From the NCBI GenBank assembly GCA_963677605.2, contig CAXXDX010000007.1, forward strand, positions 62,001 to 126,000: DNA of 64,000 bases, given 5' to 3'. Under the pieces are notes generated by a model, which made no database searches, was not told where the DNA came from, and was given only the letters and a program-made list of their open reading frames with translations. This document shows positions 35,268-44,396 of this stretch, piece after piece (the first letter of the stretch is position 1; each line of letters opens with the position of its first letter). The position numbers and the translations under genes were made by a program. The stretch comes from JAGLOK01 sp963677605. Lineage in GTDB: Bacteria > Bacillota > Clostridia > Christensenellales > UMGS416.

Positions 35268-35954
35268 ATGAAAAGATCGCTCATAAACAGAGAAATCGAG
35301 TGGGCAAAAAAACTGCTCAAAAAACACAATGTTTTTATTCCCGATTTCGGTCACTATACTTTAGACAAATGGAAAGAAATCCTTAATAAACATCAGTCCA
35401 TCTCACAGACAATGCTGGGTTGGGACATAACAGACTACGGCATGGGTGACTATGAAAATTTAGGCGGAGTGCTATTTACCATAAGAAACGGCGAACAGAA
35501 CAATCCCAAAATAGGTACGCCTTACGCAGAAAAGCTTATAATACTACACGACGGACAAAGCCTTCCTCTTCACTTTCATTATACAAAAACCGAAGACATC
35601 ATAAATAGAAGCGGCGGTATACTGGCATTGAAACTTTATAACAGAAACGCTGACGAATCAGTCGATTATGAAAACGACGTGGAAGTCTTCATGGACGGCG
35701 AGCTTCACACCGTAAAGGCGGGGGAAGTAGTAGAAGTTACAAACGGCAACAGCATCACACTGACACCCGGTATGTACCATCTCTTCTGGGCAAAAAAAGG
35801 CGCGGGGGATTTAATTGTCGGCGAAGTGTCTTCTGTAAACGATGACAACATAGACAATCATTTTGATTCTGTACCAGTCCGATTTAACGAGATTGACGAA
35901 GATGAATCGATTGTTCATCCGCTTTGTAATGAGTACGATAAGATAATTAAATAA
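35268..35954 (+). CDS. D-lyxose isomerase-type cupin protein
   Basis: A 228-residue cupin with metal ligands H102, H104, E109 and H171, the set found in D-lyxose isomerases, which interconvert D-lyxose and D-xylulose and also act on D-mannose. The N-terminal REIEWAKKLLKKH and LGWDITDYG are characteristic. Length matches the family (about 225). No partner kinase is next to it; it ends at a long terminator hairpin. Start codon follows GAAAGGA. Confidence 0.88.
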   Translation: MKRSLINREIEWAKKLLKKHNVFIPDFGHYTLDKWKEILNKHQSISQTMLGWDITDYGMGDYENLGGVLFTIRNGEQNNPKIGTPYAEKLIILHDGQSLPLHFHYTKTEDIINRSGGILALKLYNRNADESVDYENDVEVFMDGELHTVKAGEVVEVTNGNSITLTPGMYHLFWAKKGAGDLIVGEVSSVNDDNIDNHFDSVPVRFNEIDEDESIVHPLCNEYDKIIK

Positions 35955-36010
35955 AGATTAGGACTATAAACAGATTCTCCAAAGCAGTGTAATGTGCCGC
36001 AAGGTGAAAT

Positions 36011-36075
36011 AAAAAAGCCTGTGCTATGTAGGCGTACTTAATTGTACGTTTACGAAGACACAGGCTTTATTTTTT
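36011..36075. terminator. Long nested terminator hairpin
   Basis: An outer 10-bp stem (36014-36023 with 36059-36068) encloses an inner 9-bp stem with two G-U pairs (36029-36037 with 36044-36052). A-rich and T-rich flanks make it work in either direction. It separates the lyxose-isomerase gene from the convergent thioesterase gene. Confidence 0.75.
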
Positions 36076-36129
36076 CAGAAGCCATATTTAATGATGCTTG
36101 TAGTGCAATCCACTTATTTGAGATTCTAT

Positions 36130-36609
36130 TTATTCATCCGGATAAACCCGCCAGTGTTCGCTGCCTTCGGTAAAATCCCCGTCAGTAATTTTATTAACAT
36201 CAAGCTTCATATAAAGCCCGTGCGCGGAAACTGCTACCTCACCTTCGGGAGTTAATATCTCACCGGTTCCTTCAAACATCATCCTGTTTGAACTGGTTAT
36301 CCTTCCCACAGCCTTAAGTTCGCAATTAAGCGGCAGAGGCTTTCTGTATTTTATCTTAAGGTCTGTTGTAACACCCCAAATCTCAGGATACTTTATCTGC
36401 ATGGCACGGCCGATTATCTCATCCACTATAGAAGCCGCAACACCTCCGTGGAGTCTTCCGGGATAGCTCTGGTGTTCATCTTTAGGTGTGAAGTATGCAA
36501 CAAGTTCGTCGCCGTCTTCATAGAAACGGGTTTTTAAACCAAAGTCATTTTTCATTCCACACACGAAGCAGTCTCTTGCATTAGGTTGTTTTTTTAATTT
36601 ATCTGACAT
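36130..36609 (-). CDS. PaaI-type hotdog thioesterase
   Basis: A 159-residue hotdog-fold protein of the 4HBT/PaaI family, which hydrolyses acyl-CoA thioesters. The fold motif SYPGRLHGGVAASIVDEIIG is at about 48-67, with the catalytic acidic residue in the following helix (the D-E pair). An N-terminal CFVCG pair (C14, C17) resembles the short cysteine motif seen in a Firmicute subgroup. Its substrate is unknown; it is a single gene. Confidence 0.85.
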   Translation of the reverse strand: MSDKLKKQPNARDCFVCGMKNDFGLKTRFYEDGDELVAYFTPKDEHQSYPGRLHGGVAASIVDEIIGRAMQIKYPEIWGVTTDLKIKYRKPLPLNCELKAVGRITSSNRMMFEGTGEILTPEGEVAVSAHGLYMKLDVNKITDGDFTEGSEHWRVYPDE

Positions 36610-36682
36610 TTAACATCCTTCTAATTCAAATTTAACCAAACTATGTTATAATTTATATATAAATATTTAGGAGGGCATTTTT

Positions 36683-37015
36683 ATGAGTAAAACACCCGCA
36701 TGGCTTACATACCTTTTCGGATGGATAACAGGACTAATCTTCCTCGGAGTGGAAAAAGAGGATGAAAACATTCGCTGGCACGCAGCAAATTCACTTGGGA
36801 TATCACTAGCTGTTACTTTAGCCTTTGTAATATTGAGAATCCTGCTTTATATCCCCATAATACGGTGGATTGCCATAGTAGTACAAATTGTCGTCGGCAT
36901 CGGAGCATTTGTCGTATGGATTATGTGCATGGTAAACGCCGGCAACGGATCAAAGTTCAAACTGCCGTATGTTACGGAGTTTGCCGAGAAAAACTTTTTA
37001 AACCTGTTTAAATAA
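36683..37015 (+). CDS. DUF4870 (Tic20-like) small membrane protein
   Basis: A 110-residue protein with three or four transmembrane segments. WLTYLFGWITGLIF, the charged turn EKEDENIRWHAANS and the later VWIMCMVNAGNG match DUF4870, a widespread family without known function. The ATG follows GGAGGG. It is a single-gene unit with a terminator 6 bp past its stop. Confidence 0.88.
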   Translation: MSKTPAWLTYLFGWITGLIFLGVEKEDENIRWHAANSLGISLAVTLAFVILRILLYIPIIRWIAIVVQIVVGIGAFVVWIMCMVNAGNGSKFKLPYVTEFAEKNFLNLFK

Positions 37016-37020
37016 TATTC

Positions 37021-37047
37021 AAAAGCCACTGAAACCCAGTGGCTTTT
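37021..37047. terminator. Bidirectional terminator between the DUF4870 and alaS genes
   Basis: A perfect 11-bp stem (37021-37031 with 37037-37047) with a 5-nt loop. It is the only space between the two convergent genes, and confirms that alaS ends at 37053 rather than being cut by a frameshift. Confidence 0.8.
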
Positions 37048-37052
37048 ATATT

Positions 37053-38834
37053 TTATTCCAATACTGCTCTTATACGCCTTACTCCGGCAGAGGATGACTG
37101 CTCTTTCTTTATCTTGAAAGTGCCCAGCTCTCCTGTTCTTTTTGCGTGAGGTCCGCCGCATATTTCTTTTGAAAATTCTCCAGCGGTATACACTTTTACG
37201 ACATCCTGATACTTGGATGTGAATATTCCGACAGCTCCCTGCTCTTTAGCTTCTTCCACACTCATCTCTTCCATCGTGATAGCAACATCAGCTGCTATTG
37301 CATTGTTTACCCACTCTTCAAGCTCATCACACTCTTCACGTGTCACTTTCCTGTCGAAGTTGAAGTCAAACCGCGCACGTTCTGCAGTGATGTTTGAACC
37401 GCGCTGCTCAACGCTGTCGCCAAATTTGTTGCGAAGCGCTGCAAGCAAAAGGTGAGTAGCTGTGTGAAGGCGTGCTGTCTGCTCTCCGCTGTCGGCCAGA
37501 CCACCCTTGAATTTCTGCTCCGAGCCTTGGGAAGATACTTCCTGATGTTTGGCAAAAGCTTCGTCAAAACCTTTAGTGTCCACTTTTAAGCCTTGCTCTT
37601 CGGCAAGCTCGCAGGTGATTTCAATCGGGAATCCGTATGTATCATAGAGATGGAAAGCGGATTTACCGTCAATCGTGTCGCCTTCTTTCATGTCGCGGGT
37701 AAGTTTTTCAAGCTCGCGCAAGCCGCGTCCCAAAGCCTTTGCAAATTTTGCTTCTTCTTTGTTTAGCTCGTCATGAATTCGAGTCTTGTTTGCGGTAAGT
37801 TCAGGATATACTTCACCGTATTCGTCTAATATAACTTTTGCGACCTGCCATGTAAACTGAGCGGGAAGCTCCAGCATGCGTCCGTATCGCACAGCACGGC
37901 GGATAAGCCTGCGAAGAATATATCCCTGATCCATGTTAGACGGCGTCACGCCTTTTTCATCGCCAAGGATAAATACCGCTGTGCGGCAGTGGTCTGCAAC
38001 TATTCTCATAGACCGCATGATATCATCGCTGTCGCTGTATTTTTTGCCTGAAAGCTCCTCGATTTTTGCAATAATAGATGCAAAAAGGTCTGTTTCATAA
38101 ACTGATGATTTGCCCTGAAGCACGGCGATGGTTCTGTCAAGGCCCATGCCCGTGTCCACTTTCTTTTTATCAAGAGGAACAAGCGATCCGTCAGCCTGTT
38201 TGTTAAACTCCATGAAAACATTGTTCCATATCTCAAGATATCTTCCGCAGTCGCATGCAGGCGAGCAATCCTCTCCGCAAGGCTCTTTGTCTGTAATGTA
38301 AAATATCTCGGTGTCAGGACCGCAAGGACCTGTCGTTCCGGCAATCCACCAGTTGTTATCTGCCGGAAGATAGAAAATTCTTTCCTCTGGTATTCCGCAT
38401 TCCTTCCAGATGCTTGCCGAAACATCATCGCGAGGCGCATTTTCATCGCCTTCAAAAACGGAAACCGCAAGTTTTTCCACAGGTATGTTAAACCACTTTT
38501 CCGAAGTTAAAAGCTCATAGCTCCAGCGGATGGATTCATCTTTAAAATAATCGCCAAGCGACCAGTTGCCCAGCATCTCAAAAAATGTTAGGTGCGATGC
38601 ATCGCCGACTTCATCTATATCAATGGTACGGATACATTTCTGCACATCACAAAGACGAACTCCGGCAGGATGGCTTTCACCCAGTAGATACGGAACAAGA
38701 GGAAACATTCCGGCAGGCGTAAAAAGCACCGTCGGGTCGTTTTCCGGTATAAGCGAAGCAGAAGGGATAACTGCATGCCCCTTCTCTTTAAAAAAGTCCA
38801 GATATTTTTTCCTGAGTTCTGACGAAGTAATCAT
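37053..38834 (-). CDS. alaS: Short alanyl-tRNA synthetase without C-terminal DHHA1 domain
   Basis: A 593-residue AlaRS; typical bacterial enzymes have 850-900. The aminoacylation core (1-about 240), tRNA-recognition helices and editing domain are present. The editing zinc motif HxxxH is at 457-461 and the CxxxH pair at C559 and H563. The protein stops about 30 residues later, so the coiled coil and C-Ala/DHHA1 domain are missing. Sequence 3' of the stop is a terminator and an unrelated gene, so this is not a recent frameshift. It charges tRNA-Ala and could be the sole or a second AlaRS. There is no T-box leader; its promoter lies at 38884-38912. Confidence 0.93.
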   Translation of the reverse strand: MITSSELRKKYLDFFKEKGHAVIPSASLIPENDPTVLFTPAGMFPLVPYLLGESHPAGVRLCDVQKCIRTIDIDEVGDASHLTFFEMLGNWSLGDYFKDESIRWSYELLTSEKWFNIPVEKLAVSVFEGDENAPRDDVSASIWKECGIPEERIFYLPADNNWWIAGTTGPCGPDTEIFYITDKEPCGEDCSPACDCGRYLEIWNNVFMEFNKQADGSLVPLDKKKVDTGMGLDRTIAVLQGKSSVYETDLFASIIAKIEELSGKKYSDSDDIMRSMRIVADHCRTAVFILGDEKGVTPSNMDQGYILRRLIRRAVRYGRMLELPAQFTWQVAKVILDEYGEVYPELTANKTRIHDELNKEEAKFAKALGRGLRELEKLTRDMKEGDTIDGKSAFHLYDTYGFPIEITCELAEEQGLKVDTKGFDEAFAKHQEVSSQGSEQKFKGGLADSGEQTARLHTATHLLLAALRNKFGDSVEQRGSNITAERARFDFNFDRKVTREECDELEEWVNNAIAADVAITMEEMSVEEAKEQGAVGIFTSKYQDVVKVYTAGEFSKEICGGPHAKRTGELGTFKIKKEQSSSAGVRRIRAVLE

Positions 38835-38883
38835 AATTTCTCCTTATATTAAGCCCTTAAGCCAAATTTCATTTGTCCAATAA

Positions 38884-38912
38884 ATATTATATTGATATAT
38901 ATAAGTTGTCAA
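38884..38912 (-). promoter_or_regulatory. Promoter of alaS
   Basis: On the minus strand -35 TTGACA (38912-38907), a 17-bp spacer and -10 TAATAT (38889-38884). The leader to the ATG at 38834 is only about 40 bases, too short for a T-box riboswitch. Confidence 0.6.
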
Positions 38913-38918
38913 GAATTT

Positions 38919-38935
38919 GGGCACCAAACATGCCC
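38919..38935 (-). terminator. Weak terminator hairpin at the end of the polysaccharide operon
   Basis: A 5-bp G+C stem (38919-38923 with 38931-38935) with a 7-nt loop, followed by a short T-containing stretch on the minus strand. It is the only hairpin after the methyltransferase gene. Confidence 0.35.
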
Positions 38936-38959
38936 TTTCATTGCCAGTTTACTTATATC

Positions 38960-39553
38960 TTACGTCTTTATCGAATAAAGCACATAGTATCCTGCGTCCT
39001 TTGCAACAATTTCACAATTTCCGAACACTTCCGCCATGTGTTTTTTAAGGCTGGGCGCTCCCTGTTTTTTCTGCGCCACCGCCCAAAACTCGCCGCCTTC
39101 GTTAAGATACTTGGGCGCGTTTTCTATCCACGGATAATACACACTCTTTCCCGCGCGTATTGGCGGATTGGTGATTATTACATCAAATGTTCCATCCACT
39201 TTTTCATAGCCGTCGCTTTGCGCGATATCAGCCTGCACACCATTTTCCGCAGCGTTCTTTTTCGCAAGCTCGATAGCACGGCTGTTTATGTCGCGCATAA
39301 CGCAATCAGCCCCCGCAATCTTTGCGGCACTTATCCCCACAGGACCATATCCGCAGCCCAAATCCAGCAATCTGCCGACAGTTTGATGAGCATCAAAAAA
39401 TGCTTCCAGCATCACAGCCGTGCCGTAATCCAGAGCGGTCTTTGAAAAAACTCCATCAGCCGTAATAAAGTCAAACTTAACTCCTGCGATATAAGCTGAA
39501 ATCTGCTTTTTATTATATTCTCCCGAAGGATTTTCCGTAAAATAATGTTCCAT
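38960..39553 (-). CDS. RsmC/RlmG-like SAM-dependent methyltransferase
   Basis: A 197-residue class I methyltransferase. SAM motif LDLGCGYGPVGI is near 63-74 and the amide-methylating motif NPPIR near 128-132, which fits the RsmC/RlmG type that methylates guanine N2 in rRNA. In Firmicutes this short form is common, and 16S G1207 is a plausible target. It overlaps the glycosyltransferase gene by 1 bp as the last gene of the polysaccharide operon; this is probably just shared transcription. Confidence 0.85.
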   Translation of the reverse strand: MEHYFTENPSGEYNKKQISAYIAGVKFDFITADGVFSKTALDYGTAVMLEAFFDAHQTVGRLLDLGCGYGPVGISAAKIAGADCVMRDINSRAIELAKKNAAENGVQADIAQSDGYEKVDGTFDVIITNPPIRAGKSVYYPWIENAPKYLNEGGEFWAVAQKKQGAPSLKKHMAEVFGNCEIVAKDAGYYVLYSIKT

Positions 39554-40647
39554 CAGTCAAAAACACATCCGTATATTTTTTCCGCGAAGTTTTTAAGAGA
39601 AAACTCTCTCTGATAGTTTTCAATATTCTCATGAATTCTTTGATAGATATCATCCGGATTTTTATATATTTTTTCAAGCACAGCTTTTATTTCCTGCGCA
39701 TCTTTTTCTACAAAAAGTTCTTTAGGATATCTTTCTCCTAATGTATCCACAATTCCGGGAAGATCAGTGGACACTATTATACACCCCATGCACAAAGCTT
39801 CAATCAAGGCTATCGGCTGCGCCTCAGTCGGATATCGTGTGGGAAGACAGAAAACAGCACTTTCCATGAGCAGATTTTTCTTTTCTTCATTTGAAACAAA
39901 GCCAATATATTCAACGTTCGAATGTTCTTTCAAATACTTTTCAAAGCGAATCTTTTCATTCGGGAAAACCCGTCCTGCAACCTTCAGCGCAAATCTTTCA
40001 TCCGAACCAACAGCTTCAATCAAATCGAATATGCCTTTAGATTCGATTACATTGCTCATATAGCATATCTGCATAGGTCTGTTTTTTATAAAATTTATCT
40101 TTTCACTATACTCGTCTTCTTTGAGCATTATAGAATCCTGAGCGAAGTTTCCTACAACATCAAATTTTCCGCATCCAAAAAGCTCATACATTTCTTCCTT
40201 GAGCTTTTCTGTTAGTGCTATTGTGGATTTTGCCAAACCTATATACTTTCTAATATATTTTCTAATCCACTTGTGATTTATATATGTATCAATAAGCGCA
40301 CGCCCGTGTATGTGGAGCGTGTAAGGCTTATTATTCTTTAGGCACATCTTATAGTAGCTTATAAGCGACATGAATCCGAGAGGAGACAGCTTTGGTGTAA
40401 AATACACAGCGTCGCAGTCCTTTATATACTTTCTGGCAAGCGCTTTGTTTATAAATGTAGCCTTTATTTTATTTATAGCCGAAACGCCTACTCCCGAACC
40501 GCCGTTGTCAAAAAAGTCGACAATGTGAAGCTTAACTCCGTTTTCCTGCCATTCGTCGCGCAGACGGCAGGAAGCAAAGCTCATCCCATCATCGCCTTTG
40601 CCAAGTGCTGCTATCATAAGAATTTTTTTATTTACATCATATTGCAT
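39553..40647 (-). CDS. Family GT4 glycosyltransferase
   Basis: A 364-residue GT-B transferase. The nucleotide-sugar domain motif EAQPIALIEALCMGC (the E-x7-E pattern of GT4) is near 280-294. An N-terminal domain binds the acceptor. It is in the FucNAc polysaccharide operon, 2 bp past the ABC exporter gene, so it likely adds one sugar to the same glycan or glycolipid. Donor and acceptor unknown. Confidence 0.87.
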   Translation of the reverse strand: MQYDVNKKILMIAALGKGDDGMSFASCRLRDEWQENGVKLHIVDFFDNGGSGVGVSAINKIKATFINKALARKYIKDCDAVYFTPKLSPLGFMSLISYYKMCLKNNKPYTLHIHGRALIDTYINHKWIRKYIRKYIGLAKSTIALTEKLKEEMYELFGCGKFDVVGNFAQDSIMLKEDEYSEKINFIKNRPMQICYMSNVIESKGIFDLIEAVGSDERFALKVAGRVFPNEKIRFEKYLKEHSNVEYIGFVSNEEKKNLLMESAVFCLPTRYPTEAQPIALIEALCMGCIIVSTDLPGIVDTLGERYPKELFVEKDAQEIKAVLEKIYKNPDDIYQRIHENIENYQREFSLKNFAEKIYGCVFD

Positions 40648-40649
40648 AA

Positions 40650-42410
40650 TCAGTCAAACAGATGCGGTTTGTTCTGCTCTGCGAAGAACTGCGCATCATA
40701 TAACCTCCTGTAGATTCCGTCCGGTTTTTCATAAAGCTCGCTGTGGGAGCCGCGCTCAACTATACCCTCATCAGACAGCACAAAAATCAAATCTGCATTG
40801 CGTATGGTCGAAAGCCTATGGGCAATAACCATGCTTGTTCTGCCTGCCGTCAGCTCTTCCAATGATTTTTGTATAACAGCTTCTGTTTCATTGTCAAGAG
40901 AGGATGTCGCTTCATCCAGAAGAAGTATAGGAGGATTTTTTAAAAATACTCGAGCTATGGATATCCTCTGCTTCTGTCCTCCCGAAAGGCGCACTCCCTT
41001 TTCGCCCACCCATGTGTTATAACCGTCGGGAAGCGCTGCAATAAAGTCATGAATGTCGGCTTTTTTTGCTGCCTCAACCATTTCATCATATGATGCTTCC
41101 GGTCTGCCATATAATATGTTTTCGCCTACAGTCCCTGTAAATAGAAACACGTCCTGCTGAACAAGCCCGATATTTTCCCTTAGCGAAGACAAAGTGTAGT
41201 CTTTAATATTTTTGCCGTCAACGAAAATTTCTCCTTCGTTAACATCATAAAACCTTGGTATCAGATGGCATATGGTGGTTTTTCCTCCGCCGGAAGATCC
41301 AACCAAAGCAACGTTTGTGCCCGGCTCCACCTTGAAGCTTATTTCCTGAAGAACCTGTTCCTTTTCGGTGTATGAAAAACTGACATTTCTAAACTCTATG
41401 TCGCCTCGTGCATTTTCTATTACATCAGTCCCATCTTCAAATTCGGGGTTTTCCCGCATAATCTCATCAAACCGCGCAAAGCCTGTCATTCCCTGCTCAA
41501 ACTGCTGCGTAAAGTTTGTAAGACGTCGTATTGGCATCATAACCAGATTGATGTAAAGCATAAATCCTACAAGCTCGCCGACTGAGATTATTCCGCGGCT
41601 TGCAAACACACCGCCAAGCCCAAGCACGACGATATTAAGCATGGACATAAAAAATCCCATTCCGGTTGCAAAATATGCCATCGCTTTATATGCCATGTTT
41701 TTTGCTCCGCGGAACAAGTCATTGCCTTCATCAAAGCGCTTTGCTTCATATTCTTCATTGGTAAAAGATTTTGATACGCGTATTCCTGCAAGTGCGTTTT
41801 CTATCTGTGCGTTTATGTCCGCCATTTTTTCTCGCACAGCCTTAAATCCCTTGCTCATCTTGGTTCGCTGGGTGATAGAAAACCATGCCATAATAGGCAC
41901 TACGCCAAAGTATATTATAACAGCAAGCAGCCATTGCCTCTGAACCAATACTACAAACGAACCAATAAACATAACTACGGATAAAAACAAATCTTCCGGC
42001 CCGTGGTGGGCAAGCTCCGTTATTTGGTTTAGGTCGTTTACGATACGGCTCATAAGTTTTCCTGTTCGGTGATTGTCGAAAAACTTAAACTGCATCTTCT
42101 GTAGGTGCCTGAAAAAGTCCGAGCGCATCTCAGCTTCCATACGCAAACCCAGAACATGTCCCCAGTAATGCATAAAATAATTAAGCCCCGCCATTATGAT
42201 ATAAAGCCCCACAAGAACGCCAATCATAATAAGAAGCTTGTTCATCTGTCCGTTGGGGATATAGTCATCCATTATTATTGTAGTTGCATATGGATATACA
42301 AGCTCAATGGCGGCAAGCATAAATGCCGCCGCCAAATCAGCCGTAAACAAAAACTTATAATTTTTATAATATGAGATAAATCTTTTAAACATTGATTTAT
42401 CGTATTTCAT
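40650..42410 (-). CDS. ABC transporter with fused membrane and ATPase domains, MsbA-like
   Basis: A 586-residue half-transporter. Six transmembrane helices (about 18-310) are followed by an ATPase with Walker A GSSGGGKTT, signature RLSGGQKQR, Walker B LLLDEATSSLD and H-loop AHRLS. The type IV fold includes MsbA, PglK and multidrug exporters. Its place between the capG-like gene and a glycosyltransferase suggests export of a lipid-linked sugar product, as in PglK, and a homodimer. The start codon overlaps capG by 1 bp. Confidence 0.88.
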   Translation of the reverse strand: MKYDKSMFKRFISYYKNYKFLFTADLAAAFMLAAIELVYPYATTIIMDDYIPNGQMNKLLIMIGVLVGLYIIMAGLNYFMHYWGHVLGLRMEAEMRSDFFRHLQKMQFKFFDNHRTGKLMSRIVNDLNQITELAHHGPEDLFLSVVMFIGSFVVLVQRQWLLAVIIYFGVVPIMAWFSITQRTKMSKGFKAVREKMADINAQIENALAGIRVSKSFTNEEYEAKRFDEGNDLFRGAKNMAYKAMAYFATGMGFFMSMLNIVVLGLGGVFASRGIISVGELVGFMLYINLVMMPIRRLTNFTQQFEQGMTGFARFDEIMRENPEFEDGTDVIENARGDIEFRNVSFSYTEKEQVLQEISFKVEPGTNVALVGSSGGGKTTICHLIPRFYDVNEGEIFVDGKNIKDYTLSSLRENIGLVQQDVFLFTGTVGENILYGRPEASYDEMVEAAKKADIHDFIAALPDGYNTWVGEKGVRLSGGQKQRISIARVFLKNPPILLLDEATSSLDNETEAVIQKSLEELTAGRTSMVIAHRLSTIRNADLIFVLSDEGIVERGSHSELYEKPDGIYRRLYDAQFFAEQNKPHLFD

Positions 42411-43534
42411 TATTTCCTCCAGATTACGTCGTTTACAATCGATGTATAGCTTTGAATTATCTTAACTACTTTTACCGATACATTTTTGTCTCTGTAGTCA
42501 TTTGCAAGAACCGTAGGTTCGTTTGCTTCCTGCATTGCACGCGAAAGCTCTATTGAACGGCTCACATCCTCAAATGACACTCCGCCGATAATAACAGTAC
42601 CCTTGTCCAGCACCTCAGGACGTTCCGTGCTTGTGCGGATAAGAACTCCCGGAAATCCCAGCATTGCGCTTTCTTCCGAAAGAGTTCCGCTGTCGGATAA
42701 AACGCAGAAAGCATTCTTTTGCAGGTGGTTATAGTCAAAGAAACCAAACGGCTTTAAGCTTTTTACCAAAGGATGAAATTTAAATCCGCTCTGCTCAATC
42801 CTCTTTAATGAACGCGGATGAGTGGAATAAACAATCGGCATGTTGTATGTTTCGGCAGCCTTATTTACCGCTGTCATAAGCGACGTGAATGTCTTTTCAT
42901 TGTCGATATTTTCCTCACGGTGCGCGGACAGCAGCATATATTTTCCGCTTTCAAGACCAAGGCGCGAAAGTACATCGCTTCCGTTTATTGAATCCATGTG
43001 CTCGTCAAGCACTTCAGCCATCGGAGAGCCTGTAACCATAACATGATCGGGGCGTTTGCCTTCAGCAAGGAGATAGCGTCTTGAGTGCTCGGTATAACAA
43101 AGGTTGATGTCGCTCATGTGGTCAACTATCCTGCGGTTGATTTCTTCCGGAACATTCTGGTCAAAACAGCGGTTACCGGCCTCCATATGAAATACCGGAA
43201 TCTTTAACCTCTTCGCAGAATATGCTGCCAGTGCTGAATTCGTATCACCCAGTATCAAAAGCGCATCAGGTTTTACTTCCTGCATTATTTTATATGACTT
43301 TGCGATAATGTTTCCCACAGTTTCGCCCAAGTCGGCTCCAACCGCGTCCAGCGAATAGTCTGGCGCTTTAACACCAAGCTCTTCAAAAAACACTTGGTTT
43401 AGCGTATAATCCCAGTTTTGTCCCGTGTGCACAAGCACATGGTCAAAATATCTGTCCGCTGCCTTCATCACAGCGGAAAGCCTTATAATCTCCGGGCGGG
43501 TGCCCACTATTGTCATTACTTTTAGTTTGTTCAT
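42410..43534 (-). CDS. capG: UDP-2-acetamido-2,6-dideoxy-L-talose 2-epimerase (CapG/FnlC type)
   Basis: A 374-residue member of the UDP-GlcNAc 2-epimerase family. The N-terminal IVGTRPEIIRLSAVM and the motif MEAGNRCFDQNVPEE are present. The GNRCFD variant, in place of the GLRTxN form of WecB, marks the FnlC/CapG/WbjD subgroup that makes UDP-N-acetyl-L-fucosamine from the L-talosamine isomer. This fits well with the capE and capF genes upstream. Cytosolic enzyme; final step of the donor pathway. Confidence 0.87.
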   Translation of the reverse strand: MNKLKVMTIVGTRPEIIRLSAVMKAADRYFDHVLVHTGQNWDYTLNQVFFEELGVKAPDYSLDAVGADLGETVGNIIAKSYKIMQEVKPDALLILGDTNSALAAYSAKRLKIPVFHMEAGNRCFDQNVPEEINRRIVDHMSDINLCYTEHSRRYLLAEGKRPDHVMVTGSPMAEVLDEHMDSINGSDVLSRLGLESGKYMLLSAHREENIDNEKTFTSLMTAVNKAAETYNMPIVYSTHPRSLKRIEQSGFKFHPLVKSLKPFGFFDYNHLQKNAFCVLSDSGTLSEESAMLGFPGVLIRTSTERPEVLDKGTVIIGGVSFEDVSRSIELSRAMQEANEPTVLANDYRDKNVSVKVVKIIQSYTSIVNDVIWRK

Positions 43535-43584
43535 ATTAGCTCCTTACTTCTTATAGCCTCTGCATATTACATTTCATACATCTT

Positions 43585-44388
43585 CTATGCAAGCTGTCTT
43601 ATAAACTCCAGACTTTCATTTATTCTATCAGTATCAACCTTCATGCTATCAGCTGACCAGGATTCAAGTGTTATCCCATAGCTATACTCAATTGACTTTA
43701 AAAAGCCTATAAATTCTTTAAAATTAATATTCCCTGTCCCAGGATGCAAAACATGCCTCATCTTTGACCAGTCCATTGTTCCTCCTACATAATCGCTTAT
43801 ATGCACATGCTCAATATTATTAACCAGATCACTTTCCCTATATAAACTCTCAAGCTTTCCGTGAAATGCAAGGTGTCTGGTGTCTACTGCAAGCTTTGCC
43901 TTTGGAAGTTTTCCTAAAACCTTTTTTATATTATATATAGGATCATTTAGATTACCTACAACCATTTCTATTAAAAGCTCTAATCCTGAATCTTCACATA
44001 TACTGCTTAACTCAGGAAGAAACATCACTATTTCATCAATTTTTGCATCCGATCCGGGATATCCCCACGGATGAATTAGGACATATTTCGCTCCTAATAT
44101 TGACGCAGCTTTGCAATTTAATATTAGTTTCTCTACAGCCTCATTATGCGATTTGTGGGTACAGGCGCTTATTGCTATCCCCATTTTTTTATCGCTGTGT
44201 ACTACAGGAATATTTATACATTGATTTCTTATGTAACGAGCAATATCTAAAAGTTTATCCGTCCAGCTTTCATAAATCATAAATTCAAAGCCGTCACACA
44301 CAATCGCTCTATTTACTTCTTCAATTAACTTATAATTTCTGTTATTAACCTTGCCGACAAATGCTCCTGTAGAACAATATAGCTGCAT
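43585..44388 (-). CDS. TIM-barrel sugar isomerase/epimerase-like protein inserted in the FucNAc operon
   Basis: A 267-residue protein of the xylose-isomerase-like TIM-barrel family (AP endonuclease 2/sugar phosphate isomerase). Metal-ligand candidates include H in VLIHPWGYPGS, E in LLIEMVVGN, D and H in AVDTRHLAFHG, H in HVHISD and a late E in TLESWS. A perfect GAGGAGGT ribosome site fixes the start at 44388, 8 bp after capF. It is visibly more A+T-rich than its neighbours, suggesting separate arrival. It is not needed for the known FucNAc pathway; substrate unknown. Confidence 0.78.
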   Translation of the reverse strand: MQLYCSTGAFVGKVNNRNYKLIEEVNRAIVCDGFEFMIYESWTDKLLDIARYIRNQCINIPVVHSDKKMGIAISACTHKSHNEAVEKLILNCKAASILGAKYVLIHPWGYPGSDAKIDEIVMFLPELSSICEDSGLELLIEMVVGNLNDPIYNIKKVLGKLPKAKLAVDTRHLAFHGKLESLYRESDLVNNIEHVHISDYVGGTMDWSKMRHVLHPGTGNINFKEFIGFLKSIEYSYGITLESWSADSMKVDTDRINESLEFIRQLA

Positions 44389-44396
44389 AGACCTCC

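Noticed and set aside
36700..37053. Frameshifted C-terminal domain of AlaRS downstream of its stop
   Set aside because: The stretch is a terminator and an intact DUF4870 gene on the other strand; no DHHA1-like reading is seen.
38835..38959. T-box riboswitch before alaS
   Set aside because: Only 125 bp lie between alaS and the next gene; no AGGGTGGAACCGCG-like motif and the predicted leader is about 40 bases.
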